DNA of 64,000 bases from Siphonodentalium dalli (Eukaryota; Mollusca; Scaphopoda; Gadilida; Siphonodentaliidae). Below are positions 48,701-60,700 of this stretch, piece after piece (position 1 is the stretch's first letter; each line of letters opens with the position of its first letter). The notes beneath the pieces were generated by a model. It saw nothing but the letters and a program-made list of their open reading frames with translations. It did not search any database and was not told the DNA's origin. The DNA lies in contig CP136063.1 in NCBI GenBank assembly GCA_032622095.1, positions 90,001,980 through 90,065,979 of the forward strand. Reading direction: 5' to 3'. Made by a program: the position numbers and the translations under genes.

Positions 48701-51700
48701 GGATCATTTGTATTGAAACATAGTATTATGTGAAAGCACGTTGTTCATAACATGACGAGAGATAGCGTCAGTAGCGATGGAATGATTGTTAAATAAATTT
48801 CCACGCATTAAAACGTCAAAATAATTCCCACGAAATTATGATATTTCCGGCGGAGAATCACGTGGCATTTTTGATATCTGACAAATTCAATCATACCTTA
48901 TAGGTGCTATAATAATTCCATAGATGTATTTCTCACAATAATCTGTGCGCCTCGTAAGGCCTTGAAATGGTATCTGGTTTTGACATTGATAAACCAAGAT
49001 GTTAATGTTATCAACTTTAAGTTCGAATGTGACCAACACATCTGGATCAGTGGTATAGAACCATAAAACAACAAAGTATTATGAGAAAGAATGTTGTTCA
49101 TAACATTATGATAGATAGCGTCAGTAGCGATGGTAATTATTGCTAAATAAATGTCCACGCGTTAATAAATTCCCACGAAATTAGGAGACTTCCGTTAGCG
49201 AATCACGTGGCATTTTTTATATCTGACAAATTATATCATACCTTATAGGTTCTATAATAATTACATAGATGAATTGTTCACAGTAGTCTATGCGCCTCGT
49301 AAGGCCTTGAAATGGCGGCTGATTATGGCGAAATGTCGATTTTCATATTCGAAAATTTTGAAGTCAGCCGCCTATTCGAAAAACACGAACAATTATATGT
49401 TTGAAACGAAACGGTCCGTGAATTCGAAACGATAATTATAAAAACGAACGCGTAGGCGACCAGTAATTATTGTATCGATAAATTGAATTTGTCGCTATTG
49501 TTAAACGACAAATTCGGAAAAATACTCCCTTATGATCCGGTCGGTTGGTAGCAGAAAAATAAACTGGCTAATTCAATCTGTACAGTGAATTATATTGGGA
49601 CTGCGCATGCGTGACTGATACCGAGGCAAGCCACTGACCATTAGTTACCGTAGGCGACCAAAAAGTTAACCCTTTTCTGCTATGGTTTACAAACGCAGGA
49701 CATCTATCCATATAGTTCAGTGTGAGGGCTTCCTTTGGCGGAAATATGAAAAAGCTGATTATTTAAGTCGGGTGTATGATGCAGATGACTGGGGTATCTC
49801 CAACGCTTTGTTTGAATATGTGCAAAATATCTGGGGTCCATTTGGAGTGGATTGGTTTGCTAGTAATAAAACTTGTAAATTGCAAAAATTCTATTCAAAA
49901 TTTTGGGATCCTCAGTCATCTGGCATGGATGCATTTACTGTAGATTGGGGTGGACATAATGGTTGGTTTGTACCGCCTATATGTCTTATTCCACGAGTCG
50001 TTCGCTATATGGCTCAGTGCAATGCATATGGTGTGCTTATTGTTCCTTTTTGGAAATCTGCTGTTTTCTGGCCTTTGTTGTGTTCAGATGGCACACATTT
50101 CAATAACTTTGTTTGTGATTCAATGATTTTACCAAATAATATGTCATTTTATCAAAGCAATGGTTCACAATGCAGTATGTTTGGAAATGTGAATTTAAAT
50201 TTCTGTATGTTGGCATTGAAAATAGATTTTCGTGCTGCTGTATTAAAAGTGCAGGGTGAATAATTTGTGTTTACAAATGTATTTTTTCAGGCATACGATG
50301 ATGATATCTCAACGTTACCTGACTGTCTGAAGACATGCGTATCAGCTATTCCAGAATTGCTGGTTTCAATGAGAGCCGATTCGACTACTAGGAAATATCA
50401 GTATGGTTTTCTTCGATGGCAACGGTGGGCTCTGCAACATGGCGTTGACATTTTACCTGCCCAACCTTTGACGTTTGGTATTTATCTCACCAGTTTAGTT
50501 CAGAACAGTAATTCGGATAGTCCTCTGCTGAGTGCGTTTTACTCTGCAAAGTGGGCTCACTCACTTGCTAGTAAGGCTTCTCCTACTGACTCTGTTTTGT
50601 GTAAAAACATTTTGGAAGCAGGAAAACGGAAATTAGCTCGACCAGTTGTTAAGAAGGAGCCTATAGATCCAGAAATGTTAACAAAAATGTATAATTCTTT
50701 ATTCGAAGATGGCAATTTGTATAGACAAAGATCGATCAGTGCATTTTTGTTATGTTATGCTGGATTTTTTCGTAGTGCTGAACTTCTTAAGATTCGCCGT
50801 AGCGATGTTGTACTTTATGACACGCATATGGCGATTTTTCTGGAAACCAGTAAAACCGATGTTTATCGTGATGGGAACTGGTCTGTTATCGCTAGAACTG
50901 GCACAGTTTTGTGTCCAGTTAAAAATGTAGAACTGTATTTTTTCTTGGGCAGAATCGAGTCAGATTCTTCAAAATTTCTGTTCAGAGATTTGACTAAACG
51001 TAAGCATGATTACGTTCTTCGACCGGAAGAAAAACCGCTTTCTTATTCCCGGTTAAGAGAACTCTTTATTGAAAGCTTCCGACCTATAGTACCCGATATA
51101 TCAAAATTTGGACTTCATAGTCTCAGAGCGGGCGGTGCTACTGCTTATGCAAATTCTGGAATACCTGATCGCATGTTTAAGCGTCACGGTCGTTGGCGAT
51201 CTGAATGTGCCAAAGATGGTTATGTTAAAGATGCTTTAAATTCAAGACTGTCAGTTTCATTAAATTTGGGAATTTAATTACTTTACGCTGTCTTTCTTTG
51301 TCAATCTGTATTCCGCGCGGCAACGCAACGCGCTAACCTATATGGTGTTGTTACTATTTCCCCTGGGGTATTCTAGCTATAAGAGGAATTGATCTGGATT
51401 AATTGATGCATATACTTATATATGTTACTTTTATAGTTGATCAACTGAAGCATATTCAGATTACTTGGAAAGCATACTTGGTTGTTGGAAATAGTGTTAC
51501 CAGTGATAAGCCGACACTGAGGTACGTTACTGATCTGGCGTATCAGTATGAGAGAGAAGGGCAATCGGTTCGGTGTCACAGGTTTCCATAGGTGTTTTAT
51601 CCTACGGGTTTTTATCTATGGTTTTTCCTGGCCGGCCTCGTACCATATAGTAACATTATATTTTATGTGGAGATGGTGAAAGGATATAACATATTCATAC

Positions 51701-54700
51701 TTATGAGACATGTTATTATATACATAAATCTAACTTTTGGATGAATATGTATTTATTATTTTTCAATAATGTTCAGTGATCTGAATGTGTATTGCAGAGC
51801 ATTACATAACTTGGTAGTAATTATAGAACATTCAGTTATGTTCTGGGAATATTCAGTTATGTTCCGGGGTCTGTGCAGATACAGACAATATATAATTGGT
51901 GAATAAAATTCGGACATATACAAGTAATGTTCCGACATCTGTGCAGATACAGATATGTGAGTTGGATATACTGAATTAGTATGTGATTGGAATGAAATGT
52001 GTAGAATTTGGATGGAATGTGTTGTATATGGATTAAATGTATTCCTCGCGGCAACGCAACGCGCTAACCTATATGGTGTTGTTACTATTTCCCCTGGGGT
52101 ATTCGGGATGTAGGATGGAACATGTGCTAGGGTAAATGGAGGATAATCTTGCTCAAAGTAGTTAATTTACAAATCTTAAATCCAAACTGACAAAACACAC
52201 CGCCATCTCATATATATTTTGAAGACCTCTGTTTGTCTGTCTGTATGTCCTTTATACAAATCTACGATTCTCGACCGATCGGGACGAAACTTGGTACGTG
52301 TGTGTAGTTTGACCAGGCGGTCGACGTTGTCGTATTGGCGAGCCCGTGCGGCACCCGCTTCGCGCATGCGCAGACGAGATCTCGGAAACGGGTGGAGCTA
52401 TTGACTTGAAATTTGGTATGTGAATGTATCTTGCCCCGGATACGAATTTTATCGGGTCGCAGAGCCCGTGCGACGCAAGCTTCACGCATGCGCAGACCAG
52501 ATCTCGGAAACGGGTGGAGCTATCGACTTGAAATTTGGTATTTGAATAGCCCGGACAACGTCGGGCTCATCGGCTAGTTATTATATATTAATTAAATTCA
52601 GTGACTCTAGATGGCAATATCGTTTTCGTTACTTTGTCGCCAATAGTTGCGTCCTGAATCGATAAGTAAATATTTTCAATTGAGCGTAGTTCAGATGATG
52701 TTTTCTATGGAGTGGTACAGTCAATTTGCTTGAGATTTTCGACGATGTAGTAGAATGCTACATTCCTCCAGTTGGCATACTGCCTGAATACTAACTTAAC
52801 AGTTTAACGCACCCAAACAAGTCCATAATATGTCTTTAAAAACTCACTTGCCAAAATTTTTGTCAAATGAAAATATTTTTTGCCACATGAACCCTGAATG
52901 TGACACAGCTGTTTGACATAGAACATGTCAGTGAATTATCTTACCCCTTTGATCCTAGTGCAGGGTTGGGCCTCATAGGGTCAGGCTTTGGAATGTCAGG
53001 AGCCAATAATGACTTCTCCAGCGATGTTCGTTCTGTCTTGAGGTCTACATGATGAAAAATGGAAATGAAAACAGATAACAAGAAAGGTAATAATACAGTA
53101 ATACCCTAAATAATCGACTCCTTAACCAAGGAAATATGGCTTATTGCCATTCATCAGAAAGCTCTCAGTGAGAGCTTTCCGATGAATGGCAACAAACCAT
53201 ATTTCCGACTCTAATCCTGAAAAATTACCCATAATTCTGCTGTGGTTAAGGAGACTATTATTTAGGGCATTACTGCACATGATACCACAAATAGTCAAAG
53301 TCAAGTATTTCTGCTATAGTGTGGTATACTGCACTGTACAACAATATTATTTGACTGTGTCTCTTTGATGTGAATAAGTTAAAGGCCCACTTAATTTTCG
53401 AGTCACCGATTATTTTTGTTTATAGTGCCCTGATATACAGTTCTAATAATAATCTATGACATAAAATATGATTAAAATACTATAATTCATCACCATTTGA
53501 AACATCACTGTCTCAGAAGATGCCCATATAAAAATAGAAAACAGCTAAAATCATAGAAAGATTCCTCCCATTATGGCTCCCAGAATGCAACATAATTCAA
53601 ACTAAAAGTGTATTTTCAATGGAAGGGGAATAATTCTATTTTTAAGATATAGAGTTATTTCCCCCTCCATTGATAATAATATACTTTGCACTACAATCCA
53701 GATGAAAATTAAGCACAAAAATGCGTTGGCAACTCAATAGAAACAACATGTTCACAGTTTATTACACCAGATAAAGTTGATAATACATTGTTTTGGAGCT
53801 TCCTATTTCAAATGGTATATAATATGGCATATTTTCGAAAATTAAGTGGGCCTTTAATACAGAGAAGGATCCATGTTGATTAGGTGCCTGTTTGTCTTGA
53901 ATTATTCAAACACTACCCAACAATAAAAGAAGTGGAAACTCTAGCAGTGACGCCAATAAATGAAAATCATTTCTTCCAATAATCGAATAGAAATTTAGTA
54001 GAGGTGTCACACTTTTCTCATGATAACATATGACTTAAGCTCTATTTCTATCAATAACACTGTGTCTGAATATCTGGTTGAAAATTTTTTTTAGGGGAAA
54101 TTCAACAGCGTAGGAAATAATGCACAACAAGAGGCATATAAACTACCGCACCAAACACGGGTGGCACCAGACAAATTGGCATTCAAATAACAATGTCCAT
54201 GAAACCTCGACTGGAGCATGATGTATAAAACTGGTTTAAAATTTCTCCGGCAGGACCTGACATGCTACATGGCTGGTGCCAACGTGCTAGACACATGTCG
54301 CGCTAAGACGATCCAGAGAAAATCACTCCCCATTTGGTACCCCTTTGGTGTAGAGCATATATACTTTGAAGTTTTTAGGAGACTGCATTATCCCTGGATC
54401 GTCCTAGTGTGACCCGTGTCTAGTAGTTCATATAAAACAGCATCGCACCACATATGTTGACAGATGGAGGACATTTCACAAAATTTGGGAATAAATATAT
54501 TGCAGAGATATATATGAAGGATTTCAGGGGAAGGTCGATGGCAAAATCCCAATTCCAGATTTCAACCAATAGAAGTATTTTAAAGATTCACTGTAGAAGT
54601 ATTAAACACAATGAGGGGCATTTTATAGTAGTCAGAGGGTATTGTTGCAAACTTTATAGCAGATGGCAAGAATGCTATGACCTGCTAGCTGAGCCGCCCA

Positions 54701-57700
54701 TATCAGGTTAGTCAGATGTAGTTATGTCACATAACAGCATCTGACTAACCTGATATGGTCGGCTCAGCTAGCAAGTCATTCGGATTAATTTCATCCTCAA
54801 TGCATTGATGTAAGAATGCTGTGACATAAATACGTCTGACTAACCTGATATTGTCGGCTTGTATGAGTCTTTCGGATTCATTTCATCCTTGGTGCATTGA
54901 TGTAAGAAAGCTACGACATAAATAAGTCCGACTAACCAAATATGTTTGGCCCAGCTAGAGAGTCTTTTGGATTTAGATGTATTGATGTAATAACGCTAGG
55001 ACATAAATACATCTGACAATCCTGTTATGGTTGGCTCGGCTAGTGAGTCTTACAGATTCATTTTATCCTTGATGCATTGATGTAAGATCACTATGACATA
55101 AATACATCCGACTAACCTGATATTGTCGGATTGTATAATGAGTCATTTGGCTTCATTTCATCCTTGGTGCATTGACTTAAGAAAGCTATGACATAAATAC
55201 GTCTGACTAACCTGATATGGTCGGCTCAGCTAGCAAGTCTTTCGGATTCATTTCATCCTCAATGCATTGATGTAAGAATTCCACTTCCTTCAACAGTTGC
55301 TCTATTTCTTCCTCCAGTGTTTCCCTGAATGAAAGAAACATATAAATATAAAGTAAAACTGCCTTCTAAATAAATAAAAGGCAACATGTCCAAATTTGAA
55401 AAAGATCATAACTCTATAAAAATAGTTGGATTGAACACAAATTCGAACTTCGCAATGACTTTGCCACACCATATATACCAGATTTCACAAAATTCTGTCA
55501 AATAGTATTCAAGTTGTCATCCAGAGATTTTGGGGGGGGGGGGGGTGCAGAAAGTGTACAATGTAGTGCATGAAAACTAAAAAAATTTCAAGATGTTGTA
55601 TATGTTCACTGAATTTTTTTAATAGATTCAGGGTGTAAAATGTAAAATATAAATCTAAATCAATAGCGAAAAAGGTCTTGTGAATATTAAAGGTACTCAA
55701 TCCGATCAGACGCTCCTAAATTACTATTTCTTTGGCTTCGGGGGTAAAAATTATTTGATTCAGTCGAGGAACCCACCCATCAAAGCTCAGATTGATCAGA
55801 TATAGATTTTTGAAGTTTGTGATTTCAATTGTTTGATTAACAGAAACACGAGGTCAAACGGACGGTCTTGCAGATAAAGATGGATAACTCTAAAATCAAG
55901 TGGTTGTTATTACCATCTTTATCTGCAAGACCGTCCGTTTGACCCTCGTGCTTCAATCAGTTTGTGGCCCACAAACAATAGAAACCGCAAAGTTCAAACA
56001 TCGATGTCTAATCACTCTGAGCTTTGATGGGTGGGTTCCTCGACTCGAATCAAATATTTTTTACCCCAGAAACCAAAGAAATAGTTATTTAGGAGCGTCT
56101 GATCGGATTGAGTACCTTTAACATGAAATTGCTTAGTAATTTTTTGCAGTTACTACCTACATGCACGAGAGGTAATTCCATTTTTAGTACAGAGTCAACA
56201 TATCTTATTCTGTGATCTTTCTCATCATAATTTTTAAGATAAAAAACTCTCAAATGTTTAAACCATTTTATCATGCAGGGGTAGTCATAATACTACAGAT
56301 CTGATTCTCTGGAAAATTACCTTATATGTTGGACAACTTCATCAAACTTGAGGAATGTGAATTTTTCTTTCATAGAGTCAATGTCCTCTGATGCAGTGGA
56401 AGCTAGTGACAACCTGGAAATAGTTTGGAAATAAAACACTGGTGAGTTGTATAGGTATATGGTATACATAATCTATCAACTAACTTTTATGAACATTTGT
56501 TTTGGTAATAATGGCCACAGAAAACTAATATTAAACCCAGTGCTAGCTGATCCAGGGGTGCAATACTTCATAAATCAAAAAAATAATTTAAAAACTACAA
56601 GCCTGCATGCTTTTCAAAAAAGTTTGGCCTGAGAAATTGGGCATTGACTTTGCACATGGCTTAATTGAACATCTCATAATATTTTCCCCAAGCACAGTGA
56701 CAAAGACTGTAGGTTAGACAACTAACTGACATGTGTATTTGCCAAACAGACACATTAAAATTCCTTGAATTTGTCTAAAATTGTTATAGACAAGAAACCA
56801 AAGGGTATGAGAATTATAGGTTCAGGATCCAAGGCTATATGTCTTATGGGAACAAGCCTGGATATATAGTGTCTCACATTTGCAGAATGGGGTCCCCAGA
56901 GGGTGAATTTAGTGACGCTATCCCACTCATGGGGCTAGAATCACCAAGTTCACCCTCTGGGGACCTCATTCTGCTTAGGCCTCATCTTCTGGGAAGTATC
57001 TACAGTCTCAGATTAGCATTGTTTTCAGTTACTTTTTCCCATCCCATCTGTTCAGTTTCTACATCCCCTAATTTGCAGAAAATAAAATGCATAATCGAGG
57101 TGACTAATGGGTAAATATTACCAACTTCAATTGGTAAACTTAATCTGATTCTAGGTCTCCCATAGCAGTTGAGGTCTAAGCAGAATGAGATCCCCAGTGG
57201 GTGAGTTTGGTGATGCTAGCCCACTGTCTCTGGGGAGCTCATTCTGCAAATGTCAGACATACTATATCCAGGTTTTTATACAATACTTTGAAGCCGGTAA
57301 GATAGTGAGATGAAATTCTTCTAACCTGTCACTTGTTGGTGTAGACGAGAATGGTGTCTCCCGACCATCTCTCCCTATGACTGAAGAAGATCGTGCTGTT
57401 GAAGGACCTGTTAGAAATAAGAATGAATAGTGTGCAGCTAACTAATTTATTTCAGAAGTGTTTGAGATTAAAGAAGTGAGTCTCTGATTATTTTTTTTAT
57501 AGTGCCTTGATATACGGTTTTAATAACAATCTATGCCATAAAATATGATTAAAATACTATAATTCATCACCATTTGTAACGTCTGTATCTCAGATGATGC
57601 CCATAGAAAAATAGAAAACAGCTGAAATCATAAAAAAGATCCCCCCCCCCACCGCATTATGGGTCCCAGAACAGCTGCCCAGAATGCAACAGAATTCAAT

Positions 57701-60700
57701 CTAAAAATTAATTTTCAATGGAAGGGGAGTAACTCTATATTTAAAATATATAGTTATTCCCCCACCATTGAAAATAATACACTTTGCACAACAAAACCAG
57801 ATGAAACTTAAGCACAAAAACACGTCGGTAACTCAACAAAAACAACATATTCAGGTTATTACACTGGATTAGTTGATAATACAATGTTTTGGAGCTTCCT
57901 CTTTGAAATGGTATATAATATGGCATATATTTTATATACATGATCTGGGAGTTCGAAAATTAAGTGGGCCTTTAATTTGTAATATGATTTGTAATAGTTT
58001 TAGTATCGATGTATGCTTTATACCATAATTGTGTTCACAGTACAGAGTATGCACCATGATCAAATGACCTTTTATTCACTGATTCAATGAACATCATAAA
58101 GATTATCCAATATCGAAAAAGATGTGACCTTAGCTTCCAATATATTCAGTTAAGGTCATCGCACTGACATTAACTGAATGATAACACAGAAGACAGATTT
58201 GTGGGAATGCACTTGTGTCAATAATTAGAGACATTAGAGAGTAATATTTGATTAAATTACAATGAGGAACATGGTTAAGGGCAGTCTAGGCCTTATGTTA
58301 ACCTCTTGGCTGCTACTGAGTACGGACATCAAATATCTCGCTGTGTGCTACATGTCTCAACTGCTATGGACCTAGTCGAAGGCACTACCAAACAGCTATC
58401 ATTCATAGAGGGAACTCAGAAATTAGTGCCTTGGATCGAATGCATCTTGACATTTTAACTGTGTGCAGTGTTCCAGGACTGTGTATGGAAATAGACTTTA
58501 CATGAAGTCAGTTTCAAGATTTTCTTGCTATTTCCATTATAGTTTTGTACTGCAAAATGACCTTAAAGGGACGGGTGGTTCGTTGTTGTTTATAATTTAG
58601 ATATAACATTTATGAAATTGTGATGATTTCCTCAAGAATATACTAATAGTATAGCATAATGATGATATGGATGTGATATTATTCACAAAAAACACGTTTC
58701 TGTCTGATCATATCCCCAAGCATGAAGTAACGTGGATTAGCTGGATTTTAAACTGGCAGCGGGTAGTATGGGTCAACTAAAATAAAATTTGGTAAGATTT
58801 GAATGCGATTGTTGATGGTGCCAATAAACAAATGGTACTGTAATTTTGTTGATGTTTGTTTACATAACAAAGCATAAAACCGTGACAATAACATGCAATG
58901 TACGCAATATTTATGATTTGGTATAAGAACAAATTCTGTCTATTATATAATATTCTTTCTGTTTATGGTGGTTTTAGCAAATGTGACTATTTTAACAGCA
59001 ATGCCCACAAAGAAGGCTGCCTGTATCTTTAACATCAACGACCAAGAACATGATGCATGATGTCATCCAGCAGTAAAAAGGTTAAAGAAGAATTCTTTGA
59101 CAAAAGGTCATTTATTTAGTGATTTAAGCTGACAATTTAAATTCTCACTATTTTGACCTATTTTATTTCAGAATGACCTACCCAATCATAATCGTGAAGG
59201 TCATGTTGACCTAAATATGCTTGGATTTATTACATATAATGCTGGTAGATAATGAATCTATACATACGGCTAGAATCAAGAGCATAGTCTATGACCTCTG
59301 ATTTATGTCTGGCTAAAGTTTCATCAGCATCTCTGAAACAAATTAAGGACAAAACTATAATAAACCAAAATCAATTGCACTGTTGTATGTTTAGTGTAAG
59401 TCTGAGTTTAGTGAGCCTGTCATTTGCAGAATGAGGTCCCCAGATTTAGTGATGCTATCCCGCATAGCAGGCTAGCATCACTAAATTCACCCTCATAATG
59501 AGGTCCCCAGAGGGTGAATTTAGTGACGCTATCCCACATGGCGGGATAGCATCACTGAATTCACCCTCTGGGGACCTCATTCTGCTTAGACCTCATCTTC
59601 TCTGGAATGTTTCTTTATTATCAAATTTCCATAGAAACTTATTCACATAGATTCTATTTCTTTTTTAGTTTTGTTTCTCTATATCCCCAAATCGGCAGAT
59701 GACAGCTTATTGAGGTTCCCAATGTGGGAACTTCAATCTGAGTCTATGTCTCCCATAGCAGATGAGGCCTAAGCAGAATGAGGTCCCCAGAAGGTGAATG
59801 TGGTGATGCTAGCCCACTATGCGGGATAGCATCACTAAATTCACTCTCTGAGGACCTAATACTTCAAATGACAGGCACACTAAACTCAGGCTTCGTTTAG
59901 TGAGTAGGAAACATCCATAGATCTTATCTATTATCTGAACAAGTTCAAAACAATAATTTAGCCATTTTAATGGTGTCAATAGTCAACATGTTATATCTCA
60001 TTTTTATTAAAGGCCCATTTAATTTTCGGGTCATCAATTATTTTTTTTTATAGTGCCTTGATAAGCAGTTTTAATAACAATCTATGCCATAAAATATTAT
60101 TAAAATACTATAATTCATCACCATTTACCATTTGAAACTTCTGTGTTTCAGAAAACAGCTGAAATCATAGAAAGATCCCCCCAGTTATGGCTCCCAGAAT
60201 GCAACAGAATTCAAACTAAAAATGTATTTTCAATGGAAGGGGAATAACTCTATATTATATAGAGTTATTCCCTCTCCATTGAAAATGATACACTTTGCAC
60301 TACAAAACTGATGAAACTTAAGCACAAAAACATGCTGGTAACTCGACAAAAACAACATGTTCACAGTTTATTACACCAGATAAGTTGATAATACAATGTT
60401 TTGCCAAACTTTTGGAGCTTACTCTTTCAAATGGTATATAATATGCCATATATTTTATATATGTGATATGGGGGTTCGAAAATTAAGTAGGCCTTTAATC
60501 TGCTGCACAACGAATATAAGTCTTACTCTTATTAACGATGATTTGATAATTGTTACATGGCTCTGTGGATCAAGTTACCCAGAATTTCAATCTCTCATGG
60601 AAAATATAATAAAACATTAGAAGATATACAATCACACACAAGTAAATATATGGATACTGAGCATGATACAATATCACTATCTACGGCAGCGGCTAGTTGT

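Larger units (their letters stand above)
44831..49749. mobile_element. Insertion part B: ~4.9-kb element with inverted ends, no recognised transposase
   Basis: The left end TCATATTTCCGCCAAAGGAA and GCCCTCACACTGAACTATAT is the reverse complement of the right end (TTCCTTTGGCGGAAATATGA) for about 45-48 bases. The last ~200 bases at 49555-49745 are inverse to 44510-44712 of part A, so outer TIRs of about 200 bp bound the A+B unit. The four bases ATGA at 49746-49749 repeat the left flank at 44496-44499 and restore the pol frame when removed. The interior has several duplications and a GC-richer zone at 45.0-48.0 kb but no transposase I can recognise. Superfamily unknown. Confidence 0.7.
42087..52137 (+). 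mobile_element. DIRS/Ngaro-like tyrosine-recombinase retrotransposon, interrupted
   Basis: Order of parts: gag-like ORF with a zinc knuckle, RT and RNase H, a C-terminal pol extension, then a tyrosine recombinase ORF. No integrase and no classical LTRs. A ~65-bp direct repeat (CGCGGCAACGCAACGCGCTA, then CCTATATGGTGTTGTTACTA) at 51315-51373 and 52045-52105 flanks the 3' non-coding part, as in the split direct repeats of Ngaro/PAT elements. I could not identify the matching left-end repeat. The borders come from comparison with the uninterrupted relative at 26980-27367; AAAT is shared at both borders. Pol is split by the element at 44500-49749. Confidence 0.85.
41341..52896. mobile_element. hAT element (8-bp TSD AATGTGAC) carrying nested insertions
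   Basis: The left tip CAGGGTTGGCGC at 41341 and the right tip ending AACCCTG at 52896 are inverted. Subterminal TTGCCAAAT/ATTTGACAA-type motifs occur on both sides. The flanks AATGTGAC at 41333-41340 and 52897-52904 are an exact 8-bp direct repeat. Removing the retrotransposon (42087-52137) and the insertion at about 52217-52580 leaves an element of about 1.1 kb with no transposase ORF, so it is non-autonomous. It sits in the last intron of the CCDC24-like gene. Confidence 0.88.

Noticed and set aside
42087-52137. LTR retrotransposon or retrovirus-like provirus
   Set aside because: No protease, DDE integrase, envelope or long terminal repeats. A tyrosine recombinase follows pol, which defines the DIRS order.
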